A stretch of DNA of 64,000 nucleotides from Acanthochromis polyacanthus (Eukaryota > Chordata > Actinopteri > Pomacentridae): positions 34,025,974 to 34,089,973 of the forward strand of contig NC_067121.1 of NCBI RefSeq assembly GCF_021347895.1, written 5' to 3'. The stretch's first letter is position 1, and each line of letters starts with the position of its first letter. Shown here in pieces: positions 13,054 through 26,100 of the stretch. The position numbers were made by a program, and so were the translations under genes. The notes beneath the pieces were generated by a model. That model was given only the letters and a program-made list of their open reading frames with translations, did no database searches and was not told the DNA's origin.

Positions 13054-13559
13054 GCAGTGTGTGCATTAGCATAGAAAAGAGTGACGTGGTTGAGAAAGCG
13101 TATTTGTTGTGAGGTAGCTATGTTCAGAGAAATGCTGGTATAAATATGATGAGACTTGTTGTTGAAGCCTAATTTCATTTCAAGATAAGTGTTCATTCAA
13201 TATAAGCTGTTTTTACTCAGTTTTCTATAGATTCTTCAAGATTGCATCATACAGTATACTACTTTTTTTAAATAAAGTTCATCATAGCTAATGCTTTGCC
13301 ATTTCAGGATTCATTGAACTTGAAATAGTTTAGGAGTGAACTTACATTTTTTTCTCTTTTACTGGTGGTTAACACACATGGAATGACATGGACAATAGCT
13401 TTTGTAAAAATGAGAATAAACAATGCATTGTTGTATATTTTTGTTTTATTGTCAGCAACAGCAGATTTACAGAAATATGTATGGAAACTATTCTGCAGAT
13501 GTTCATAACTGAGACACTTAAATTTAGCATATAGGACCAAATAGAACTTTCAGTGTTTC

Positions 13560-14113
13560 TTAGTTTATCCAATCAACTGATCCAGGAGAAACTAAAATGA
13601 TTGGATTTGAATTTTCACCACTCTCAACGCAATAATCGCTAAATGGATAGATTTTGTCTGTGAAACTTTGGCCTACAAAAGAGTACAAATGCGATCTGGC
13701 CCCAGTGTCATAGAAAGAGATCTGTCCCTTTTTATAGTCCAGCAGGATGCCCAGTGTGACAGGTTGTGTCTGAGTAAGAATAGGAACAGGTCTCCTGTCA
13801 AGAGCTCTGTACTGACCCTGTTTGTTCAGGACTATAGTCCAGAAACCATTTGCTGGATTGAATCTCAATGATCCCTTCCTTGGAGCAGCTTCACTGGCCA
13901 TCCCAATGTGGAAACAAGACTTCCCAGCTACAGAAACCTCCCAGTAATGACGACCAGTTGAGTAACCGGTTGCACCCAGGGCAGCGAGAATCACATCATA
14001 GCGGCCCGGATTGTCGGGGACGTTTTGTATGTTATCAGTGGTGTGCATCTCAGTGTTATCTGAAGACAAAACGATCCTTGGGTGTGCGGTATCTGGATCA
14101 AAAGTCATCTTTG
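13560..14113 (-). other. PRY-SPRY (B30.2) terminal exon
   Basis: This 554-base exon encodes about 184 residues with the PRY motif ([15 protein letters not shown]) and SPRY motifs ([33 protein letters not shown]). It enters at codon position 2, matching the phase-1 donor of the preceding exon 14803-14850, so that ...IHAT-KMTFDPD... reads through. A single terminal B30.2 exon is the usual arrangement in TRIM and butyrophilin genes. In those families this domain binds a protein partner; the ligand here is unknown. Confidence 0.9.
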
Positions 14114-17100
14114 CTGTGAACAGAGAAATGTAAATTTTAAGTGTTTCTACCAAATTTATGAAGGTCAAAATCAGTTCAACAGGGATTTAGGAAGTTGCTG
14201 ATATGAAATTGGATGAGTCACAAGTCACAGTTAAAGACATGATGGCCAAAACTGAAGCAGTACAGGCCCAACAGTCCCTAGCATGAGGCTGTCTCCAAAA
14301 TGCTAGTTTGTGTGTTTCCCATAATGCAACTGGCCTACGTCTTTACCGAGGACTGTCACAGTATCAAATTTCCGCTAAACAATTACTCTGGCCGAAAGAT
14401 TTCAAAGTAAAGATCTGAAAGAAAACATACATTGTAACACCTCTAATGAGACCCTTCCTGAGTAGTTCATCATGTCTTCTAAAAAATTAGACAACTTTGA
14501 TAACAGAGTAATTATTTCCAGATTTGGACAAAGATATGAACAACTTTCTTCACAGGCTGAGCAGGACAAGGAACCGTGATAAATTGACCTTTATGCATAA
14601 AATTATACAAACAGTTCCTTTAAAGTCCACCATATGTTTTCATCCAGTGAAAAACTTTGTATATTTTCTGTGACATAATGAAATTTAAACACCTTCAAAA
14701 CTGACTGTGTAAGTTTGAAATGCTGATGATAAACACAAATATCAAGGGATATGCAGACTGAAAAATTCAAAGAAATTGAAGGAACTCTTGTGTGTGACTT
14801 ACTGGCATGGATTGTTTGATCTTCCACATCATTCAGTTTCTTTTGAAGATCTGAGGAAAGAGTGAGAACAGCACATTTGTGAAAGGGGTTTGGGTAATAT
14901 CACAATCCAGATGTTGCTGAACTAAACTAAAAATTATCTTGTACACTGTCCTCAAGTTTGTTCCTCTCATTTTGAAGTTCTGACAGTGAGACAAGAAAAG
15001 GCAGCAAGATTTACATGTTTCACCGAGAATCATGTCTTTTCTCATACTGAATAAATCTGCCAGGGAGAGGAACATACTGTTGTAGTCTTCCAGAAGTTTG
15101 GCACTCTCCTCGTTTTTTTCGGCTAACTCCTGCTCCAGCTGTCTGAGTCTGGCATCCTTGTCATCCAGCTGCTGCTGTTGGTACTCAGCATTGTCCATGG
15201 CCTGTTTCAGTTGTAATCCCAGCTCTGTCAGATGAAACGTAGAGTTCAAAAACAACATCCAATGCCACAGTGGATCTGAAGTCCAAAGAAAGAATTGTGG
15301 GTTTTTTTGTGTAGGGGCACATAGATAAACTTACTGCTGTGCTCCTGCTGCAGCAGATTACCCTCCTTAGTGCGTTCTTCTAACTCCTGCTCCACATGTT
15401 TGAGCTTGGTGTCTTTGTCATTCAGCTGCTGATACAGACGATTTTCATCCTCCTGGCTCTGCTGCAGTTGTCTCTTTAAGTCTGTTTGATGAAATATTTA
15501 CTTCAAAAACTAAAAGGAATGACTCAGTTGATCTTGAGGACAGGTTTATGTGTAAAGTGATAATCAGAGATGTTTAGGATCTCACCGTCACACTGGGTGT
15601 CGGCATCACTGCAGCACTTTTTCAACTGTTTGACCTCTTCTGTTAAGTCTGATAGAGAAAGAAAGCCGAAACACTGAAACAGGAAGTGTCATCTATCCGT
15701 TTGATCTCATTCATTTAACTGTTTTTAAGTTTAGGCACTTTGTCATATTCACAAAATGCCATATAAATATATTTTTTTGGAATGAAAAAGATATTTTTAT
15801 GGAGTGCAAAAACAACACATTACTGGGGCTTATGTACTGAAATATTTCTGCACTATGTCAAGAATTTGTCCAGCAGCACAAAACAGACAAAAAACCACTG
15901 CAGATTTTGATACCTTTGAATAGAGCCAGGCTAGTGTTTCCTCTTATGTCCAGTCTTCGTGCTAAGCTAAGCTAGCATTGGTTGTGGTAACCTTACAGTG
16001 TACAGATGGGAGAACGGTACTGGTCTTTGTATCCAACTATTTACAGAAACCAAATAAATGCAAAGTACAATACACACCTTTGTTTGTGCGTTCAAGTTTT
16101 GTATTCTCTCTTTGTTGCGTTTTTAGTTGTTCTTCCAGGTCTAAGAAAGAAAACAAAAGAATATCAGGAATGCATGAAAAACTGAAATGATTTTTCAGGC
16201 AAAAGTTCAGATAAATGTGGAAGACTGCAGGATGTAGTCACGATATGTGACAAGTCTAGGGATAGTTATACTATCTATTCTAGCATATATAATGTAGAAT
16301 TGTTGTATGAAAGCAGGGAAGCAACAGATTGACAAACCATTTATGTTTTTTGCAGCAACTTTAGATGCCTGTTTCTGAGCCGTTTTCAGCTGCGCCCTCA
16401 GATCAGCCACCTCCATGACTAGCAGAGACACAAACACAGAATGTTATTTTGCACTTCAAAACAAAGCACAATTTGAAACATTGGTCCATAAAATATGGTC
16501 ATACTTAATTTAAAATTTCTTGCATCTGCCTTCTGGAGTTGAAGTTCACTGACTTGCAGTTGCCTGCTTGTCAAATTGAGTCTCCCTTGCAGCTCTAAAA
16601 ATGATTTAGAGATCAATGAAATTCATCAGCATTGAATCAAAATCTGCTAAGCTGCATTACTTCATGTGGTTTAACTGTCATATTTTATTCTTTACCCGCA
16701 AGGTTTTCAGCGTGGGTCTCTTTGAGGACTGACATTTTGTCCTCCAGAGGTTTGATTTTCCTGTGAAGCTCCATAATCTGAGCCGCTAAAAACAGACAAA
16801 GCAAGCTGCTGTTAGTAATCTCATTTTATTTGATCATTTACTTTGTCTTTTCTCCACCAAAGTCAAGCAAAATACTTACTCTGATGAGAAATCCTCGTAT
16901 CACTTGAATTCAGCATGCGTGTCTTTTCTTTAATTTGATTTCTGATGTCCTCCAGCTCATCCTCCAGATCTTCAAAAAAACACAGAAAAAGAATATTTTA
17001 TGTCCTTTAAATAAATGTAAAGAGAAAATGAATAAATTTGGCGAATGCCAACAGTATCTCACCTTTAATCTTCTCTGCATGTGCCCGTGTCTGACTTTCT

Positions 17101-20100
17101 TCTTGCTTCCTGAGTCTGGCTATTTCATCTTGTTGTGCCAAGAATTGAAACACTAACAAAAGAATTTTTCAGTGAGACAAATTTACTGGATTCAAGAACA
17201 CAACTCATATTTTTGATCATGACTCACTCAGTTTAGTATTTTCATTGTCTTCAGCTTGAATTCCACTGATCTGATGATTGAGATGGTCTTGGAGTGCTGC
17301 AGACAAGAGATGGAGAAAGCTATTATTGGATTTCATGTGAGTCCATGTGTTACTATTACTTCAAAGAAATGGAGGTTTTCTAGTGTTACTGCTGTAGAGC
17401 GTTAGTCGCTGCTGTGACTCACCTCTGATCTTATTGTAGTCTGTGTCGTTTGATGCCACATTAACCAGTTTCTCAATCTCTGTTTGTATTGAAATAATCT
17501 GTAAAACTGAAAGGAAGTTTAAACATCAGTAATCATATAAGGTAGTAAGTATTACGTCACATCCTGATAATACATATAACACTGATTTTATTTCTTTCAG
17601 TCGGTTGTTAATCAACTCACGTCTTTGTGGTTGAGAACTTCGTTTCCTCAGCTCTTCAGTTTTTTGGTCCAGTTCTTTAGTTTTTTCATCTATAATCTTT
17701 TGGAGCTCTAAAGAACAAAGGCAAAACCTTTAAAAAAAGTCTTGTGTATTTGCGATTGAGCTACGTAGTAGCCCTTTAATGAACAGTACACTGCTGGTGC
17801 AGTGTTTCGTGTCACAAGAGAAATACATACTTGATTTGAACTGACAGTGAAAAACACCCACCTTCAACCTTGGATTTGGATTCAGTGTTTTGTAGTTTTC
17901 TCTTCAGTCCCTCCAGTTCCAGAGATAACGTGGAAATTTGAAGAGCTGAAACAATCAGAATAATGATCAATATTCAGAGTTTTGCTCATCCTTGAAACTT
18001 AATCAACATCTGTACATGAGTCCTGTAAAGTGCATTTTTACCAAAGGCTCTAATTTGGACAAATATGATCTATAGGAGCAGGTTGTGGAATATCAACTGA
18101 ATAACAGCGTTCTTCAATTCAATTTTAATTCCCATTCATTAATATTGCTCCAATTTACAATCCAAGTCAAGTCAGGGTACTTCACACGTTAAGATCAAGG
18201 CGTCACAATATAGAGAGAAACCCAATGATTCACTTTTAAGCAACACTTGGGAATTACAGGAAGTAAAAAGCTCCCTTTTAACAGGAAAAACCTTCAACAA
18301 ACCAGGGTCAGGTTCTTCCATCTGCCTCAGCCAGGTAGGGTGAGGGGGGAGTGGAGATCTTTTGTGATACTTATTTCTTTAACGTAAATGACCAAAAGAA
18401 GCTAATAAGATAAGGTTAACAGAACCTAAATGTCTGCCACTTTAATCCATACTTCCACTCATAGGTAAGGAGAGAAAATGTAAAGGTTCAGAAACTACAT
18501 TTGATGATAATACAGGACAGTAGTGCAGCTTTACCACTCACAAAGTGACGTAACTGAGCCAGATTTGGACTGCAGCTCCTTTATTTTGTCATCCAGATTG
18601 TTCTGCAGATCTGCAAGAAAACATTTAGAAAAGCAGTTGATCCCACAAAAAGATTTCCTACGTCAAGCAGAGACAGAAAGTGAACACTGACGACACTCAC
18701 CCTTAATTATCTGCTCTGAATCAGAACACTGTCCCTCCGTCTGGTTCAGTTTGTTCTGCAGAGCTACGAGAGAAATATCATTCATTAGCAATTTCAAATC
18801 AACTCAATATTTTTTCTTGCTGGAACCTAAACATGTCAGGACTGAACCCACCTCTGATCAAGTCCTGGTCACGAGAGTGGTCCTTCACTTTGATCTTGAG
18901 TTGTTCCCTCAGGTCTAAAAGAAATAAAGCATAATTCAGTTTCAGAAAGAACCACCAAAAATAAACGTTTTCAATATTGGAAAGGAGCATACTCACTCGA
19001 AATTGTAGCAGAGGTGGTTTGGCTCTCCGTTTGTTTCTCTCTTTCCAGGTTTCTGAGTTGGGTGTGCAGATCAGCAATGCTCAACACTAAGAAACACACA
19101 AAGAAGACATAAAACAGGAAACATTTCACTCCATTTCCTCAGCAAAGACATGCAGACATCATAATCTCTCTCTACTTACTCAGTGTGGCAGCTGTCTGGT
19201 TCTTCTCTTTCAGCTCATTGACATATTTCTCCAACATTTTCTTGTTGGTTGCAAGGTCGTTTGTGAGCTCTGAGGATATTTTAAAGTAGTTAAAACACAT
19301 GTTTCAATTCACAATAGATCACTTACACTATCAACAATACCACAGTACTTCACTGGCATCAGTGTCCATTACTAGCATTTGTACCTTTGACTCTCACACA
19401 TTTTTAGGTATTTCTACCACACTGGTCCCAAATCTGTTGCCTCCATTCCACTACTACCTCTACGTGTCACACTCTTAGGACTAAGGTTAGCTGGAGATAC
19501 TTACGGGTCACTTTGTTTTGTGGCATCTGGAGGTTTGACAGCTGTCTCTCCAAGTACTTCACATGATTCTGCAGGGTCATGATTGTCAGCACTGAAGCAC
19601 AACACAGCAGAAAAGACAAGATGTAGTTCACTGCAAGAGATACTACAATAAAACTGGACAACATTTCTCACAAGACTCACTCAGTTTTGTGCTGCTGCCA
19701 TCTTTGTCCTCGATTTCACCCATGAGCCCAGCAAGTCTGTCTTGCAGCTCTGCCAAAAAGTAAAGAGTCTCCAATGTATTTCTGACTTGACTGTCAAATA
19801 AAGTCACACTGAAGTGATAAACTGGCATTTTAAACACAACTGACTTTTACATCACCACTTGTGGTCCCATTGACATGAAGGTCCCAGATCTCATCTCGCA
19901 GCTCAATGATTGTTAAAACTAAAACAAACAGGAAGTGAATCTGTTTTTATCACTAATCCTGTTCATCCTGAGCTGACTACAAAAAGTGTCTTTGTGTCGC
20001 ACACCAATGACGTGATAATCATCACAGAATCAAATCAACAAGCTCACCAATTCTTGGATTGGAAGTCAGTCTCTCTATGTCTGCAGTCTTGGAGTCCAGA

Positions 20101-23100
20101 TCTTTTTGCGTTTTCTCCAGTTGCTTTTGGAGCTCTATAGTTAAACAGAAGCAGGAATAATTAGGGGACATTTAAATAAAATAAAAAGTTTATCAGTGTC
20201 TACACTTTAAACAACAGTAAAAAATCTGAAGCAGTCTAATCATGGCAATGGAGTCTAAATAGAACTCAAAAGGTGAAATTATGTCAAATATTTATTCCCA
20301 TGCTAATTTTTTAAAATAAAATTGCCCAGGACAATTTTAGTTGTTAGGTATAGTTTATTTGAAGTTATAACTTAGGTATACCTAAGTTATTACTTAGGTA
20401 TAGGTTATTTTGCTTGTAGGTAGCAAAATATTATCTGTCATGTTTGCATGAAACATGGCATTGTACAATTAGATTTAACATGTTAAATCCCAGTGCACTG
20501 ATACTGTAAAATTCAACATTATTGTTGTTATTTCTAAATACCTTCAAAAAGTGTAATGCCCTTTTTGTGTCACAAGGTCTAGTTTAGAGTCATACCTGTA
20601 GATATCATGACATGTTGACACCCATTTGCAATGCATCCATGTAATTATAACATACACATACAAATTACATGTACTAACTTGAATTCAGGGAGCTCTGTAG
20701 TAGTTTATGGCTGATTAACTTGAAAATACAACAATAATTTTGAATTTTACAGTATCATTACAGTGGGATTAAACATGTTAAATTTAATTGTACAATGTCA
20801 TGTTACAAGCAAAAGAACCTATGCCTACGTTATAGCTTAGTTATACCTAAGTTATACCATTAAACTTTTTGAAGGCAGTCACCTTTAACAACTAACATTT
20901 CAAAAAGAACAAAACATACATAATACTACCATTGGAATGACTACTAATACTTGTAGCCCAATTTAAAGTACTGAAAAGCAAAAAACAATTTTGACATTAC
21001 CCATGCCATTTTGAGTAAGAATATCTCAGTAACTACAAATATAACCCTGCTGCTTTTTTGTACAGTGATAGAAGACAGATGGAACTGTCTTGTAGAAAAA
21101 TTTGGGGTCTCTGGTACCTGTCCCACACTGAGATTTTTGCCACCAAAAATTGCCAATTAAAAATCTCGTCCAACTTTGGGAGCTCATATTTTCCAAACTG
21201 AGGTACCTAGAAAGCTCCATTTTGCTAAGTTATCACACAAGTTTGTGTAGAATGGAACCCAGGGGTGTTAGAACACTTCTGTGCAGTATTTCTAGTACTT
21301 TTAAGGTCCCAAACCCCACTCGTGAGTAGGTATCTCTTAATTTTTTTTAGCATTTTTAGCAAGCCCCCACAGCCTGCAGAGTGGGAAACACCTGGGGATG
21401 TTTGTGGGGCACTAGCTACATGCAGAGGCCTTGATTACCAACTTACAGCTCTCTGGTATGTCTAGAGGCTGAGAAATAACAACTTAAAGATGCAAAAAAT
21501 GCTGGCGAGGCTTTTTATAGTCCAAATTCTGAAAATTTCAGACCCCCGCAACTCAGAAACTATTTGAGCTACAGGCCCACAATTTTACATAGAAAGTACT
21601 TTTGTGACTATCTAATGGCATGCAAATTTAGGACTAATTTGAAGATGGTACAGCAACACCCCCAAGGAATATCTGGTCATTTCACCTGGAATGACCCATC
21701 TATCAATTTGATCTCATTCATTTAACTGTTTTTAAAAACTATATTTTTATTGAGTGTAAAACAACACATTATTGGGGCTTATGTGTTGAAATATTTCTGC
21801 ACTATGTCAAGAATTTGTCCAGCAGCACAAAACAGACAAAAAACCACTGCAGATTTTGATACCTTTGAATAGAGCCAGGCTCGTGTTTCCTCTTATGTCC
21901 AGTCTTCGTGCTAAGCTAAGCTAGCATTGGTTGTGGTAACCTTACAGTGTACAGATGGGAGAACGGTACTGGTCTTTGTATCCAACTATTTACAGAAACC
22001 AAATAAATGCAAAGTACAATACACACCTTTGTTTGTGCGTTCAAGTTTTGCATTCTCTCTTTGTTGCATTTTTAGTTGTTGGTCCAGGTCTAAGAAAGAA
22101 AACAAAAGAATATCAGGAATGCATGAAAAACTGAAATGACTTTTCAGGCAAAAGTTCAGATAAATGTGGAAGACTGCAGGATGTAGTCACGATATGTGAC
22201 AAGTCTAGGGATAGTTATACTATCTATTCTAGCATATATAATGTAGAATTGTTGTATGAAAGCAGGGAAGCAACAGATTGACAAACCATTGATGTTTTTT
22301 CCAGCAACTTTAGATGCCTGTTTCTGAGCCGTTTTCAGCTGCGCCCTCAGATCAGCCACCTCCATGACTAGCAGAGACACAAACACAGAATGTTATTTTG
22401 CACTTCAAAACAAAGCACGATTTGAAACATTTGTCCATAAAATATGGTCATACTTAATTTAAAATTTCTTGCATCTGACTTCTGGAGTTGAAGTTCACTG
22501 ACTTGCAGTTGCCTGCTTGTCAAATTGAGTCTCCCTTGCAGCTCTAAAAATGATTTAGAGATCAATGAAATTCATCAGCATTGAATCAAAATCTGCTAAG
22601 CTGCATTACTTCATGTGGTTTAACTGTCATATTTTATTCTTTACCCGCAAGGTTTTCAGCGTGGGTCTCTTTGAGGTCTGATATTTTATCCTCCAGAGGT
22701 TTGATTTTCCTGTGAAGCTCCATAATCTGAACCGCTAAAAACAGACAAAGCAAGCTGCTGTTAGTAATCTCATTTTATTTGATCATTTACTTTGTCTTTT
22801 CTCCACCAAAGTCAAGCAAAATACTTACTCTGATGAGAAATCCTCGTATCACTTGAATTCAGCATGCGTGTCTTTTCTTTAATTTGATTTCTGATGTCCT
22901 CCAGCTCATCCTCCAGATCTTCAAAAAAATATACAGAAAAAGAATATTTTATGTCCTTTAAATAAATGTAAAGAGAAAATGAATAAATTTGGCGAATGCC
23001 AACAGTATCTCACCTTTAATCTTCTCTGCATGTGCCCGTGTCTGACTTTCTTCTTGCTTCCTGAGTCTGGCTATTTCATCTTGTTGTGCCAAGAATTGAA

Positions 23101-26100
23101 ACACTAACAAAAGAATTTTTCAGTTAGACAAATTTACTGGATTCAAGAACACAACTCATATTTTTGATCATGACTCACTCAGTTTAGTATTTTCATTGTC
23201 TTCAGTTTGAATTCCACTGATCAGATAATTGAGATGGTCTTGGAGTGCTGCAGACAAGAGATGGAGAAAGCTATTATTGGATTTCATGTGAGTCCATGTG
23301 TTACTATTACTTCAAAGAAATGGAGGTTTTCTAGTGTTACTGCTGTAGAGCGTTAGTCGCTGCTGTGACTCACCTCTGATCTTATTGTAGTCTGTGTCGT
23401 TTGATGCCACATTAACCAGTTTCTCAATCTCTGTTTGTATTGAAATAATCTGTAAAACTGAAAGGAAGTTTAAACATCAGTAATCATATAAGGTAGTAAG
23501 TATTACGTCACATCCTGATAATACATATAACACTGATTTTATTTCTTTCAGTCGGTTGTTAATCAACTCACGTCTTTGTGGTTGAGAACTACGTTTCCTC
23601 AGCTCTTCAGTTTTTTGGTCCAGTTCTTTAGTTTTTTCATCTATAATCTTTTGGAGTTCTAAAGAACAAAGGCAAAACCTTTAAAAAAGTCTTGTGTATT
23701 TGCGATTGAGCTACGTAGTAGCCCTTTAATGAACAGTACACTGCTGGTGCAGTGTTTCGTGTCACAAGAGAAATACATACTTGATTTGAACTGACAGTGA
23801 AAAACACCCACCTTCAACCTTGGATTTGGATTCAGCGTTTTGTAGTTTTCTCTTCAGTCCCTCCAGTTCCAGAGATAACGTGGAAATTTGAAGAGCTGAA
23901 ACAATCAGAATAATGATCAATATTCAGAGTTTTGCTCATCCTTGAAACTTAATCAACATCTGTACATGAGTCCTGTAAAGTGCATTTTTACCAAAGGCTC
24001 TAATTTGGACAAATATGATCTATAGGAGCAGGTTGTGGAATATCAACTGAATAACAGCGTTCTTCAATTCAATTTTAATTCCCATTCATTAATATTGCTC
24101 CAATTTACAATCCAAGTCAAGTCAGGGTATTTCACACGTTAAGATCAAGGCGTCACAATATAGAGAGAAACCCAATGATTCACTTTTAAGCAACACTTGG
24201 GAATTACAGGAAGTAAAAAGCTCCCTTTTAACAGGAAAAACCTTCAACAAACCAGGGTCAGGTTCTTCCATCTGCCTCAGCCAGGTAGGGTGAGGGGGGA
24301 GTGGAGATCTTTTGTGATACTTATTTCTTTAACGTAAATGACCAAAAGAAGCTAATAAGATAAGATTAACAGAACCTAAATGTCTGCCACTTTAATCCAT
24401 ACTTCCACTCATAGGTAAGGAGAGAAAATGTAAAGGTTCAGAAACTACATTTGATGATAATACAGGACAGTAGTGCAGCTTTACCACTCACAAAGTGACG
24501 TAACTGTGCCAGATTTGGACTGCAGCTCCTTTATTTTGGCATCCAGATTGTTCTGCAGATCTGCAAGAAAACATTTAGAAAAGCAGTTGATCCCACAAAA
24601 AGATTTCCTACGTCAAGCAGAGACAGAAAGTGAACACTGACGACACTCACCCTTAATTATCTGCTCTGAATCAGAACACTGTCCCTCCGTCTGGTTCAGT
24701 TTGTTCTGCAGAGCTACGAGAGAAATATCATTCATTAGCAATTTCAAATCAACTCAATATTTTTTCTTGCTGGAACCTAAACATGTCAGGACTGAACCCA
24801 CCTCTGATCAAGTCCTGGTCACGAGAGTGGTCCTTCTCTTTGATCTTGAGTTGTTCCCTCAGGTCTAAAAGCAATAAAGCATAATTCAGTTTCAGAAAGA
24901 ACCACCAAAAATAAACGTTTTCAATATTGGAAAGGAGCATACTCACTCGAAATTGTAGCAGAGGTGGTTTGGCTCTCCGTTTGTTTCTCTCTTTCCAGGT
25001 TTCTGAGTTGGGTGTGCAGATCAGCAATGCTCAACACTAAGAAACACACAAAGAAGACATAAAACAGGAAACATTTCACTCCATTTCCTCAGCAAAGACA
25101 TGCAGACATCATAATCTCTCTCTACTTACTCAGTGTGGCAGCTGTCTGGTTCTTCTCTTTCAGCTCATTGACATATTTCTCCAACATTTTCTTGTTGGTT
25201 GCAAGGTCGTTTGTGAGCTCTGAGGATATTTTAAAGTAGTTAAAACACATGTTTCAATTCACAATAGATCACTTACACTATCAACAATACCACAGTACTT
25301 CACTGGCATCAGTGTCCATTACTAGCATTTGTACCTTTGACGCTCACACTTTTTTAGGTATTTCTACCACACTGGTCCCAAATCTGTTGCCTCCATTCCA
25401 CTACTACCTCTACGTGTCACACTCTTAGGACTAAGGTTAGCTGGAGATACTTACGGGTCACTTTGTTTTGTGGCATCTGGAGGTTTGACAGCTGTCTCTC
25501 CAAGTACTTCACATGATTCTGCAGGGTCATGATTGTCAGCACTGAAGCACAACACAGCAGAAAAGACAAGATGTAGTTCACTGCAAGAGATACTACAATA
25601 AAACTGGACAACATTTCTCACAAGACTCACTCAGTTTTGTGCTGCTGCCATCTTTGTCCTCGATTTCACCCATGAGCCCAGCAAGTCTGTCTTGCAGCTC
25701 TGCCAAAAAGTAAAGAGTCTCCAATGTATTTCTGACTTGACTGTCAAACAAAGTCACACTGAAGTGATAAACTGGCATTTTAAACACAACTGACTTTTTA
25801 CATCACCACTTGTGGTCCCATTGACATCTGTCCTCTGAAGGTCCCAGATCTCGTCTTGCAGCTCAATGATTGTTAAAACTAAAACAAACAGGAAGTGAAT
25901 CTGTTTTTATCACTAATCCTGTTCATCCTGAGCTGACTACAAAAAGTGTCTTTGTGTCGCACACCAATGACGTGATAATCATCACAGAATCAAATCAACA
26001 AGCTCACCAATTCTTGGATTGGAAGTCAGTCTCTCTATGTCTGCAGTCTTGGAGTCCAGATCTTTTTGCTTTTTCTCCAGTTGCTTTTGGAGCTCTATAG

